Origin: a virus
IMG/VR virus record: IMGVR_UViG_3300032117_000190
Span: 1 to 20,355 of that record
Length of the DNA: 20,355 nt
Reading direction: 5' to 3' (one strand)
How positions within the stretch are numbered: position 1 is the first letter of the stretch; each line of letters begins with the position of its first letter. The notes under the pieces were generated by a model. It searched no databases. It saw nothing but the letters and a program-made list of their open reading frames with translations, and was not told the origin of the DNA. Shown piece after piece: positions 1-7,240 of the stretch. The translations under genes were made by a program, and so were the position numbers.

Positions 1-505
1 GATGAGCAGGGCGGCTATTAGTTTTTGCATAGTCCACAGCTTCCTGAACAAAATAATACCCAACAACACCCAATACAACCACCAGCACGACGATGAGGGC
101 GGCTAGGAAAAACTCTTCTTGCTCTTTCTTTTGGGCCTTGGCGCGGTCTTCGGCAGCTTGGGCTGCAAACTTGTCGGCCTGATCCATCTTGCCAGCCCGT
201 TCAAGAATCTTGTTCCAAACATCAACCTTGCCAACCTTCATGAACTCAAGTTGGTAGTGGGCTTTGATTTCTCGAACCTTATCCAACTCCAACTCAATCT
301 GCATGGCAATTTCCATGTTTGATGCGTTGCCGGATGCCTTAGCCTCTGCAACTGCCTTTTCGCAAGTATTGGCTGACGAAAACAATTTGCCCAAAGCAGG
401 GCCAAGAGACTGCACATCTTCAGCGGTCTTAGCAGCATGCTTAACAAGCGATACCGCTTTTTGTATGCCCGTCAGGGCTAGGCCGATGGTTACTGGGTCA
501 ATCAT
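1..505 (-). CDS. Partial membrane-anchored coiled-coil protein (3' end beyond window)
   Basis: I read this frame by hand: it opens with ATG at 505 and stays free of stops to the left edge, so the C-terminus is missing. About 168 residues are visible, starting MIDPVTIGLALTG. The middle, roughly residues 60-130, is charged and Ala/Gln/Lys/Glu-rich and should be helical. A clear transmembrane segment follows at about residues 132-153 (FFLAALIVVLVVVLGVVGYY). A GGAG lies six bases before the ATG, and the start overlaps the stop of the 43-aa gene upstream by four bases (ATGA), so translation is probably coupled. Proteins beginning MIDPVT with a helical body and late membrane anchor recur in aquatic phage genomes, without known function as far as I recall. 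A membrane or lysis-related role is possible but unproven. ORFs on the plus strand here are antisense shadows. Confidence 0.8.
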   Translation of the reverse strand, partial: MIDPVTIGLALTGIQKAVSLVKHAAKTAEDVQSLGPALGKLFSSANTCEKAVAEAKASGNASNMEIAMQIELELDKVREIKAHYQLEFMKVGKVDVWNKILERAGKMDQADKFAAQAAEDRAKAQKKEQEEFFLAALIVVLVVVLGVVGYYFVQEAVDYAKTNSRPAH

Positions 506-633
506 CTTTTTCTCCACTCAAGGCATTTGACTACTAGGTGTTCATCTTTCCAATACCATGTCCATTTAATGCACTCAAAGTTAGTTGAAGCGGTTAGAAA
601 CAATAAAATTACACTTACCCACCATTTAGACAT
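502..633 (-). CDS. 43-aa small hydrophobic/secreted protein
   Basis: This is a very short gene read directly from the sequence: ATG at 633, TGA at 504-502. It begins MSKWWVSVILLFLTAS, a basic N-terminus followed by a hydrophobic stretch that looks like a signal peptide or membrane anchor. The rest is short, rich in Trp and charged residues, with cysteines at positions 21 and 37. There is no convincing lipobox before Cys21 (the preceding residues are N-F-E), so I do not call it a lipoprotein. It overlaps the stop of the 128-aa gene upstream by eight bases and the start of the next gene by four (ATGA), which strongly suggests a genuine coupled gene. Small Trp-rich proteins with a KWTW motif next to MIDPVT proteins are familiar to me from aquatic phages. 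The function is unknown; a periplasmic or spanin-like role is speculation. Confidence 0.7.
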   Translation of the reverse strand: MSKWWVSVILLFLTASTNFECIKWTWYWKDEHLVVKCLEWRKR

Positions 634-1012
634 TCTTGCCAAGCCAAGGCAGAGGTGGGTTAGCAGCAATAGCAGCTAGTTGACGAGCTAATTGACCCGC
701 TACTTGGGCCTCTGTGTCTGGTTGCAGATTAGTCGTAATTGTAGTGGTTGTGTTGTCAATTGGGCCTGTAATGCTATACGTTACAGGCTCAAAGCACCAT
801 GCCAAAACCTGCTCAGGTTGCAAGTCTGCGTAAGGCGTGAACGGGTTAGCTGGCTCACCCAATTTAACTGTTCCAGCCGCCGCAGCGGTCAGGTTGTTAA
901 CATCATCTGTACCGACACACATCCAATCGGCGTAGATCACCACATCGGTCTGCCCACTCACTGATGGGGCAACCGTCATTTTAGGAATTGACCATTTATA
1001 AGTGATTGACAT
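626..1012 (-). CDS. Conserved phage protein, DUF7936-like
   Basis: This is a 128-residue protein starting MSITYKWSIPKM. The N-terminal half is beta-like, with a W-S-I-P motif and a GQTDVV segment (about residues 20-25). A conserved-looking NPFTPYADL segment sits near residues 56-64. A Gln/Ala-rich helix follows, and the tail ends in PPLPW near residues 118-122. This pattern matches a short protein family common in phage structural and tail regions that I recall as DUF7936; I could not confirm the assignment. AAAGG lies upstream of the ATG. It follows the last fibre gene by about 40 bases and overlaps the 43-aa gene downstream by eight. A virion or fibre-assembly role is inferred from position only. 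Confidence 0.75.
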   Translation of the reverse strand: MSITYKWSIPKMTVAPSVSGQTDVVIYADWMCVGTDDVNNLTAAAAGTVKLGEPANPFTPYADLQPEQVLAWCFEPVTYSITGPIDNTTTTITTNLQPDTEAQVAGQLARQLAAIAANPPLPWLGKNV

Positions 1013-1054
1013 ACTAGCCTTTCACAACGGTTGTTTTTTCAAACATAATAATCA

Positions 1055-1348
1055 TTATGGGTGACTTGCTTTATATGCTTCAAACTCTTTGCGAAGTGCT
1101 TGCAATTCAACAATCAAATCGGGAACATATTTTGAATAATCTACACCCCAAGGTTGTACCAAATTTCCTTGTAAATTTTTTTCATCTGACCCAACATGAA
1201 CAGCATCCGGCTTAACTAAATATGCTTCTTGAGCAAATACGCCTCGGCTTTTAGTATTGTCAGGCCAAGTAAAATCATGAATTACAGTTTTAGAAATAAT
1301 ATCAGTGCTAGTAACGACACCAAGATCGGTTTTTAATCTCTGATCAGA
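1055..1348 (-). other. S74 chaperone domain within the spike gene
   Basis: This sub-gene region covers residues 467-563 of the spike. The start is set at the Ser of S-D-Q-R-L-K, the known self-cleavage point of the S74 family. The domain ends in a short helical stretch (VELQALRKEFEAYK) expected to form the trimeric coiled coil that is lost after maturation. Confidence 0.8.
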
Positions 1349-2746
1349 TGTGGTGTTATAAGTTGTAGCAGTTGAAGAACAAGAAATGTTGCCAACAGAA
1401 GTGCCAGAAGCATTGTAAAAAAATGCAGGGTAATAATTGTCACTTGGAGTTTGATGTTCAAAACCAATTTTACTATTTCCAGCCGCAAGCACAAGTGCTC
1501 GATTATCAGAAATAGCGGTTTGAGAACCAAGATACAAATAACCTGTGTTATATATATTGTCACTTACCCATCGTGAGCCAGATACATTTCGATAAAAATT
1601 AAGCCCAAGAGGATACCATGCAGCACCATTTCCTTGCCAATCTGGAGTAACAAGTGCAGATGCAGTTTCAGATGTTGCTCCAGTATTTGAGACGATGTAT
1701 GTAAAAGTTGTTGCTCCTGTAACTGTTACAACATAACTACCATTAAAGTTTGAATTAGTAAATCCTGATATATCTACTTTGTCACCAGTATTCAACATAT
1801 GGTTGATAGATGTTGTAGCAGTAGCTGTTGTAGTTGATCTAGTTACACCAGTTACAGGACGAGGGCCATAAAGTGTATATTCATCTGAAAAATTACAAGA
1901 TGCCCAATTAGTAGAAGAATCCTTAAAACCACCAATAAAACCGACAAAAGTATTGTTAAATGTAGTAATGTTGCTAATAAAATTACCGTTGCCCTTTAAG
2001 AAATAATGTTGTGCGCCTTGTTCTATGTCACCGCCAATAATAGTGATAAAAGAAGTGCCAGTGCCCATAACAAATTTATCGTATTCTTTTTGAAGAATTG
2101 GCGCAAAAAAGTTTGTGCTGTTAATATATGCAAGCTGAATACCATAAGAATTTAATTGATAAAAATCAATAGTGGTTGAATAACCATTTATGGAACCAAC
2201 AGGAGCTTTTCCAACCGCACGAACAAAAGGAAAATAACAATCATAAATAGAAGTGTTATAAACAAAACCATCAATGTTCAATCCGTTTGCACTAACTGGA
2301 AAAACATCTGCGCTAATGTAAGAAATGTTAGAAATAGAATTTAAATATGAAGCTGTAAGATAAATTCCACTTACGCTACTTGAATCTGTCATTGCAGACA
2401 TATCCAAAGTAAAATTATCTAACCTTAAATTTGTTACAAATACAATAGGGTCTGTTGAATAATTTGCTGTGCTGTTATTAGTCTTTAAAATTTTTGTGGC
2501 GCTAGCTGCTCCTTTAAAAACTACACCTGTCTTTGATTGCCCAATAATTTGGTTGCCAGTATTAAGTGGCAATTCATTAAGTATATAAGTTCCATTGGGA
2601 ACATAAATAGAACCATTAACAGCCAAAGCATTTGTAAAAAATGTTGTGCAATCTGTGGTTGCTGTGACTGTTCCAAGAGTAATGTAATCCATAACATTGG
2701 TAGGCGCACCAGAAATCATGGAATAAGAAACTTTAGTAAGAGACAT
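1055..2746 (-). CDS. Tailspike/tail fibre with C-terminal S74 intramolecular chaperone domain
   Basis: This is a 563-residue fibre or spike. The N-terminus (SLTKVSYSMISGAP) is a short motif used at the start of many phage spike proteins. It is followed by a beta-helix-like body that resembles a degenerate pectate-lyase-3 fold (for example the VPNGTY turn near residue 49). Residues about 300-368 form a separate small beta module (VTRSTTTATATTS to VTPD). The last 97 residues, from Ser467, match the peptidase S74 intramolecular chaperone family: S-D-Q-R-L-K at 467-472, then GVFAQEA, VDYSKYVPDL and a terminal coiled coil. In characterised members this domain drives trimerisation and is cleaved off just before that Ser, using the Ser/Lys pair; both residues are present. 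It likely binds or degrades host surface polysaccharide. It is AT-richer than the head genes. AAGGATT precedes the ATG. Confidence 0.85.
   Translation of the reverse strand: MSLTKVSYSMISGAPTNVMDYITLGTVTATTDCTTFFTNALAVNGSIYVPNGTYILNELPLNTGNQIIGQSKTGVVFKGAASATKILKTNNSTANYSTDPIVFVTNLRLDNFTLDMSAMTDSSSVSGIYLTASYLNSISNISYISADVFPVSANGLNIDGFVYNTSIYDCYFPFVRAVGKAPVGSINGYSTTIDFYQLNSYGIQLAYINSTNFFAPILQKEYDKFVMGTGTSFITIIGGDIEQGAQHYFLKGNGNFISNITTFNNTFVGFIGGFKDSSTNWASCNFSDEYTLYGPRPVTGVTRSTTTATATTSINHMLNTGDKVDISGFTNSNFNGSYVVTVTGATTFTYIVSNTGATSETASALVTPDWQGNGAAWYPLGLNFYRNVSGSRWVSDNIYNTGYLYLGSQTAISDNRALVLAAGNSKIGFEHQTPSDNYYPAFFYNASGTSVGNISCSSTATTYNTTSDQRLKTDLGVVTSTDIISKTVIHDFTWPDNTKSRGVFAQEAYLVKPDAVHVGSDEKNLQGNLVQPWGVDYSKYVPDLIVELQALRKEFEAYKASHP
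1643..1846 (-). other. Small beta module embedded in spike
   Basis: Residues 301-368 of the spike carry Thr-rich beta sequence with the pattern TATxTTSINHMLNTGDKVDI, then F-N-G-S-Y and TGATTFTYIV. This type of module recurs in unrelated phage tail and decoration proteins, usually as an embedded or terminal domain. It lies between the beta-helix-like body and the C-terminal knob and chaperone region. The boundary is my estimate. Confidence 0.55.
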
Positions 2747-2755
2747 TTTTAATCC

Positions 2756-3520
2756 TTAATGTGTCATAAACCAACCAGCAAGTATGACAGCATCACTTGT
2801 GGCAACAAAATTTGGAAAATATCCATAACCGTTAGTTGAAACTCTACCATTTGGTAAACTTAAAGTTCCAGAAGTAACGGCTGACAAAACACCATTACGT
2901 CCAACATTAGCAAATGGAATTGGAAAATATACTGTTCCGCTAGATGCTACTGATGTAGCGCCAGATACTTGGATGCGTATAAAAGCAATGTCACCCATGA
3001 TGGTATATTGGCCTTCAACAGTAGGCGTGCCAATATAAGTTAATCCAGTAATGCTGGGACTCCAAGTTCCTTCTTCATATACGCTTAACAGTTGCGTTGT
3101 TTTTCCAGAATATGGAGTGTTGGCTGTGAAGTTGAATCCCTTACCCGAAGTTCCTTGAACTACGTTACCAGCAACCATATTAAAGTTGCCGCTTGTATCA
3201 GTTGTGAACTGCTCGGATGTTGATGGGGCAATGCTAAAAACTTTGTTGCCGTTTGTGCCATTCCAAAATGACAAATATCCTGGGGTTATGTTGCCGCCAC
3301 CGCCTGCAATAATGTCCCATTGCTTCCCACCAGTAGCATTTAAAATTAAATAAACTTCACCGTTAGTTAATGTTAATGCTTGAGCCGCAACAGCACGACC
3401 AGCCGTTAAGTTGGCTACTGATACGCTATCAGTCACACCAGATTGATTGATAGGCAAAATCTCACTACCCGACAATGGGGTAGATGCTGAGCTTAACCCT
3501 GATATTTTGGTATTAGCCAT
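2756..3520 (-). CDS. Tail fibre protein
   Basis: This is a 254-residue fibre. The first ~45 residues (MANTKISGLSSASTPLSGSE, then LPINQSGVT and VANLTAGRAVAA) are a widespread N-terminal segment of phage tail fibres, thought to attach the fibre to the particle or to its neighbour. The middle is Gly/Asn/Thr-rich (FWNGTNGNKVFSI near residues 85-97), as in fibre shafts. The C-terminal part begins with a YEEGTWSP motif (residues 148-155), the start of a common receptor-binding tip domain, and continues with alternating hydrophobic strands. It starts two bases after the stop of the larger spike upstream and is followed nine bases later by the S74 spike, so the three are probably co-transcribed. The exact receptor cannot be told. 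Confidence 0.8.
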   Translation of the reverse strand: MANTKISGLSSASTPLSGSEILPINQSGVTDSVSVANLTAGRAVAAQALTLTNGEVYLILNATGGKQWDIIAGGGGNITPGYLSFWNGTNGNKVFSIAPSTSEQFTTDTSGNFNMVAGNVVQGTSGKGFNFTANTPYSGKTTQLLSVYEEGTWSPSITGLTYIGTPTVEGQYTIMGDIAFIRIQVSGATSVASSGTVYFPIPFANVGRNGVLSAVTSGTLSLPNGRVSTNGYGYFPNFVATSDAVILAGWFMTH

Positions 3521-3522
3521 TA

Positions 3523-5562
3523 TTAACTAGGATAAATTCTACGCATGACAATCTTAAAATTAAGACCGTAAGATGATGACGTAACATTCATTTGAACTGT
3601 GTTGCTACTTAAACGCAGCCATGATGGTGTTGTTCCAGAATAACTACGCAATGTGTTATTCATAATCGTTCCAGAATCAAAACCTGTTGAAAGATCAGCA
3701 GAGCCAGCATAGCAAGTGTATTCATACATGGCTTGCAAATTAACACCAGAACCACCTAATTCTGCTGCTGGAATTGTGTAAACGGTTGTCCAAGTAGCAG
3801 AAGTTAAAGTGCCACTAGCAACAAGCATTGTTTGATTTCCAAACTGTACGCTTCCGCCAGCAACAGGAACTGTTAAATTTGTTCCAATAACTAAATCACG
3901 ATTAGTCGCCGTATCTGCATTGATTCGAGGCGTATAGGTGTTGTATCCATAAGATACAGTCCAGCCACGTTGGTTGGCTGAAACACCGCTGTAAGTAAAC
4001 ACATCCGCAGCAGTACCAGTTCCCCAACCGTAAGGCATAGATACAGAACCAATTGCGTCTGCGCTAACAATGTTTCTATTGTTTGCCTCAAAGTAAGGCA
4101 ATTCAATCAAAGCAATACCGCCAGCCAAATGCAAAGCGCCATCAGTTGTAGTTGAACTACCGCAGTATTCCATTACCAAAGCAATGAACACCATGTCAAC
4201 TGCGCCTGTCTGAGTTACACCACGAGTGCAACCAGAAATATAGGCTCGATCAACACGAACAGACGTACATTGAGAGCCAGCAGGGTTTAGCTGAAAACTC
4301 AAACCATACAAACAAGAATTACCTGTAAAGTTTGCAATTCCAACATAAACGCAACCACGCAATTCAAGACCCGCACCGCTAAAGTTTGAAGTGCTGATGT
4401 TATTGAATTGGCAATAACTGCAATTGATACCCAAAATTCCGTAAGTAGTTAATCCGTCAGTCGAGCTTCCATTTGAAGTCAATGTCAAATTACTGATATT
4501 TAAAAATTGCTTTGTTGGGTAAGATGGTGCAGCAGATTGAATGTAGAAAATTTCGCTTTGCGTTGATGTATATAGCTTAATTGTTACTGCGCCGTTGCCA
4601 GTTATATTTCTAATTGGGTCTGTGCTAACAATGTTAATACTGCTATTTACACGATAAGTTCCGGCAGGGACTAAAAGATCAGTAACACCTGCGGCAATAG
4701 CTGCTTGAAAAGCTGGTTGACTATCTGTTGCACCAGTTGGGTCAGCCCCAAAATCAATAACGCTAACAGTCTGCTGCAACTTAGCTTGAACCGTAGTGGT
4801 TACTGCGCCTGTGCCGCCTTCGTTGTAGGCTACATTTAACGCCGAAATGCTTTGGGCCAATGCCGCACCACCAAGGGCTTCAACAATAGCGCCGTCATTT
4901 AGCCCAGTAACAAACGTAAACGATGTAGTGGAGGTTTCTGTATACGCTTCACCCAGAACTTGTTTCAGGCCGTTGACGTAGACCTGCAAAGAATTGATGC
5001 CGGGTGTATACGAGAAGCTGGTCAGATTAAATACAGTCTGGCCTGCTGTGGCTACAAACGCTTGTTCGTTAATAGCAATGCTACTACCACCCCCGCCACC
5101 ACCAGATGCGCTAACGCCGTAAAAGTTTGTGCCATCACCATAAACAATGCTGGTCGTTCCATTGGCTACGCTTACCGCAGCCCCCGTAGGAGAACTGGTT
5201 GTCCCGTAGGACATAGCAATTGCTTGGCTACCTGATGTACTATTTTTAACGATGTAGACTTTGCTGGCCCCGGCTGGCGCAATGATGTAACGTGTTTGTG
5301 AAAGCGTTGGAGTGCTGTTAATCACAATGACCGCATTACGAGCTTGGTCAACCGCCCCATTATTGGCTGTCAGAGCATAGTTAGCATCCGATGGCATCGT
5401 AATAGATGGATACGTACCAGTAGTGCTAGGACCGCCTGACACACCAGCAATCGCTTGCTCAATGAGAGTGCCTAAGTTAGCGTTGGTGGTGTCTCCCCAT
5501 GTGCCGACTTGAGTGCCATCAGCAATAAGTGAGAGTCGTAGGTCTTGTGAGTAAGTGGTCAT
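3523..5562 (-). CDS. Tailspike with pectate-lyase-3-like beta helix
   Basis: This is a 679-residue spike. Residues 1-40 (MTTYSQDLRLSLIADGTQ, then WGDTTN) form a conserved N-terminal fibre segment. A beta region leads to a six-Gly linker at 154-159. Another domain at about 163-235 (NEQAFVATAGQTVFNL, then YVNGLKQ) resembles short phage fibre connector domains. From about residue 266, VSVIDFGADPTGATDSQPAF is the typical opening of the pectate_lyase_3 beta-helix family, continuing through repeated N/S-turn coils to about residue 520. The final ~150 residues are beta-rich, without an S74 domain. Such spikes usually bind or depolymerise host surface glycans; no catalytic residues can be assigned by eye. 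AGGG lies seven bases before the ATG. Confidence 0.85.
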   Translation of the reverse strand: MTTYSQDLRLSLIADGTQVGTWGDTTNANLGTLIEQAIAGVSGGPSTTGTYPSITMPSDANYALTANNGAVDQARNAVIVINSTPTLSQTRYIIAPAGASKVYIVKNSTSGSQAIAMSYGTTSSPTGAAVSVANGTTSIVYGDGTNFYGVSASGGGGGGSSIAINEQAFVATAGQTVFNLTSFSYTPGINSLQVYVNGLKQVLGEAYTETSTTSFTFVTGLNDGAIVEALGGAALAQSISALNVAYNEGGTGAVTTTVQAKLQQTVSVIDFGADPTGATDSQPAFQAAIAAGVTDLLVPAGTYRVNSSINIVSTDPIRNITGNGAVTIKLYTSTQSEIFYIQSAAPSYPTKQFLNISNLTLTSNGSSTDGLTTYGILGINCSYCQFNNISTSNFSGAGLELRGCVYVGIANFTGNSCLYGLSFQLNPAGSQCTSVRVDRAYISGCTRGVTQTGAVDMVFIALVMEYCGSSTTTDGALHLAGGIALIELPYFEANNRNIVSADAIGSVSMPYGWGTGTAADVFTYSGVSANQRGWTVSYGYNTYTPRINADTATNRDLVIGTNLTVPVAGGSVQFGNQTMLVASGTLTSATWTTVYTIPAAELGGSGVNLQAMYEYTCYAGSADLSTGFDSGTIMNNTLRSYSGTTPSWLRLSSNTVQMNVTSSSYGLNFKIVMRRIYPS

Positions 5563-5565
5563 AGA

Positions 5566-6180
5566 TTAGCCCTGCAACAAGATGTTGTTAGGTATGTATT
5601 GAGTTAAAACCCAGTTGGTTCCATTAGACACCAAAGTGCATTGATCTCCAACAATTGCATTTAATATGGCAGTGCTGGCGCTGCCGCCGCCTATTGGAAC
5701 TACGTTACTAGATGCCGACACCACCGTATAGGCTTGGTAGTTTTGGAAATTCAAAACACGCCCTGAATAACTAGCAGCAGTTGGCAGCGTCACCGTCATA
5801 GTACCAGCATAGTTGTTAATGATCCATACATCAGTTGTACCAACGGTGTATGTACTGGTTGTGACGGTTACTGGGGCCGTAGAGACAATTTCACTTGGGA
5901 AAGTAACAAACACATTGACCGTGCCGCTAAACGTCACTGCACTGCCAGAGTTGCTAGACGAAAAAATTGTGGTGCGGGTTAGCGTTGGGCCAGTTGTTGA
6001 GTAAGTACCAAGACCAACTTCCCAATTTCCAGAAGAGTCTGTTGCAGAATAATAAGTCGTATTGGTGTTACCAATAACCGAAAACGATTGATAGCCAGTT
6101 ACAGATCCTGAAAGCGTAAAGCTGACCGTGGTATTGGCCGTACCTGTCTGCTGAACTCGATCTGCTAAAACTAATGCCAC
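5566..6180 (-). CDS. Tail fibre-associated structural protein, GTG start
   Basis: This is a 204-residue beta-rich protein starting at GTG (6180), preceded by AAGGATT at proper spacing. The N-terminus reads ALVLADRVQQTGTANTTVSF, then a G-Y-Q-S-F turn and SGNWEVGLGTYSTTG. This is a recurrent N-terminal domain in phage fibre genes and stand-alone proteins of this size. The sequence TRTTIFSSSNSGSAVTFSGT closes that domain near residue 90. The second half (about 100-204) contains beta strands (TYTVGTTDVWIINNYAGTMT, then VTLPTA) that resemble a second small fibre domain. It sits directly before the pectate-lyase-like spike and probably links fibres to the particle, though this is inferred from position and similarity only. 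Confidence 0.75.
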   Translation of the reverse strand: MALVLADRVQQTGTANTTVSFTLSGSVTGYQSFSVIGNTNTTYYSATDSSGNWEVGLGTYSTTGPTLTRTTIFSSSNSGSAVTFSGTVNVFVTFPSEIVSTAPVTVTTSTYTVGTTDVWIINNYAGTMTVTLPTAASYSGRVLNFQNYQAYTVVSASSNVVPIGGGSASTAILNAIVGDQCTLVSNGTNWVLTQYIPNNILLQG

Positions 6181-6189
6181 GATAAATCC

Positions 6190-7221
6190 TTATTGTGTTT
6201 CCACGAGTTCCCAGTTAGCCGTTTCTGAGTCATCAATTGTAGACCAACCCGGCGTAGATGTATCGCTGGTCGTTGCCCATGACGCTGTTTGAGCGTTGTT
6301 AATAACTGCCCAACTTGCCGCCTCTGCATCATTTATGGTCGTCCAATTTGCGTTCTCTGAATCATCAATAAGAACCCAATTAACGATCCCAAGCGTACCT
6401 ACAGACCCAGTGATGACCTGCCCAATTATGGACGTAGATACGCCCGGTTGCAAGCTGTTTACAGATGCAGTAGCACTTACTCCCGTAATAGCAACCGTAA
6501 CCGGAACACTGGCTACCATCGTTCCTGTAGACGTAGTACTTGTAACCCCAGATATTCCGATCAAAGTAAAAGCAAAGATGGTCCCTGTCTGCGCCGTTGA
6601 AGTGACCGAACTCAGAGCAGATGAAAGACCAGCTGTAACTGAATTTACAGATGCTGTGCTTGTAACCCCAGATAGCCCGATGGTGATGTTGCTAACCACC
6701 GTTCCTACAGAAGTAGTAGAACTGACACCTGTTAAAGCGTTTGTTTTGCTGGGTGTGACCGATCCAGTCGATGTTGTGCTCGTAACCCCAGAAATGCTGC
6801 CGGTATCAAGGTCCAGAACATTACCAACTGAAGTCGTGGACGTAACGCCACTTACAGCGATAGATACACTGGGTGTTAACGATCCTACAGATCCAGTAGC
6901 TGTTACGCCAGAAATAGGTTCTGACTGACCTTCAGTAAGAGTACCCGTTGAGGTGGTACTTGTTACGCCAGAAATAGCGTGACTTAGGTTGGGTGTTACT
7001 GTGCCTGTCGATGTGGTCGATGTAACAGCAGAAAGCTGGATAACTAAACCAGCCGTTGGCGAATTAACTGAAGTTGTAGAGCTAACGCCAGATAAGGCTA
7101 TCGAAACATTCGGAGAAACAGAGTTGACCGATGTAGTCGATGTAACGCCACTTAACGCAGTGGCAAAGACTGAAGATTTTGACGCAAAAGGGGCCGCCGC
7201 AAATGCGGTAAAACCAAACAT
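6190..7221 (-). CDS. Low-complexity virion protein with two tandem repeat arrays
   Basis: This is a 343-residue protein dominated by repeats. After a 21-residue Ala/Phe-rich leader, about thirteen copies of a 20-residue unit run from residue 22 to 280 with consensus [A/G][L/I]SGVTSTTSxGTVTPxxx. Unit 11 has two extra residues and the last is truncated. The rest (281-343) is five and a half copies of an 11-residue Trp unit, NWxxIDDSExA. The strict spacing suggests a beta-solenoid or extended Ser/Thr-rich fibre. It lies between the paralogous beta proteins and the fibre cluster, so it is probably a virion surface or tail protein. I know of no assigned function. A long antisense ORF on the plus strand exists only because of the repeats. 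Confidence 0.75.
   Translation of the reverse strand: MFGFTAFAAAPFASKSSVFATALSGVTSTTSVNSVSPNVSIALSGVSSTTSVNSPTAGLVIQLSAVTSTTSTGTVTPNLSHAISGVTSTTSTGTLTEGQSEPISGVTATGSVGSLTPSVSIAVSGVTSTTSVGNVLDLDTGSISGVTSTTSTGSVTPSKTNALTGVSSTTSVGTVVSNITIGLSGVTSTASVNSVTAGLSSALSSVTSTAQTGTIFAFTLIGISGVTSTTSTGTMVASVPVTVAITGVSATASVNSLQPGVSTSIIGQVITGSVGTLGIVNWVLIDDSENANWTTINDAEAASWAVINNAQTASWATTSDTSTPGWSTIDDSETANWELVETQ
6193..6381 (-). repeat. Eleven-residue Trp repeat (33-bp units)
   Basis: Successive units are NWVLIDDSENA, NWTTINDAEAA, SWAVINNAQTA, SWATTSDTSTP, GWSTIDDSETA and the partial NWELVETQ. Trp falls every 11 residues without a gap. Similar W-x-x-I/V-x-D/T motifs occur at C-termini of other aquatic phage structural proteins. 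Confidence 0.85.
6382..7158 (-). repeat. Thirteen diverged 60-bp coding repeats
   Basis: These are the 20-residue units of the repeat protein at the DNA level: a 60-bp period with the recurring segment GTAACxCCAGAxAT (plus-strand view). Copies differ at synonymous and nonsynonymous positions, so the array is old or under diversifying change rather than a fresh expansion. Confidence 0.8.
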
Positions 7222-7240
7222 GGTTTACCCCCTTAGAAAA

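Noticed and set aside
119-530. Two short plus-strand frames and one minus-strand frame of 69 residues
   Set aside because: They overlap the continuous minus-strand frame from 505, which has a ribosome site, coupling to the upstream gene and a sensible protein with a transmembrane segment.
1024-1039. ACAACGGTTGT followed by six T on the plus strand
   Set aside because: The stem is only four pairs with a three-base loop, and the T tract is on the untranscribed strand for these genes.
1055-5562. Diversity-generating retroelement acting on the fibre genes
   Set aside because: I see no reverse transcriptase, no template repeat and no adenine-biased variable region at a fibre end in this window.
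6296-6928. 210-residue plus-strand open frame
   Set aside because: It is antisense to the 60-bp repeat array, which keeps the opposite frame open by periodicity. It has no good ribosome site, and all other genes run on the minus strand.
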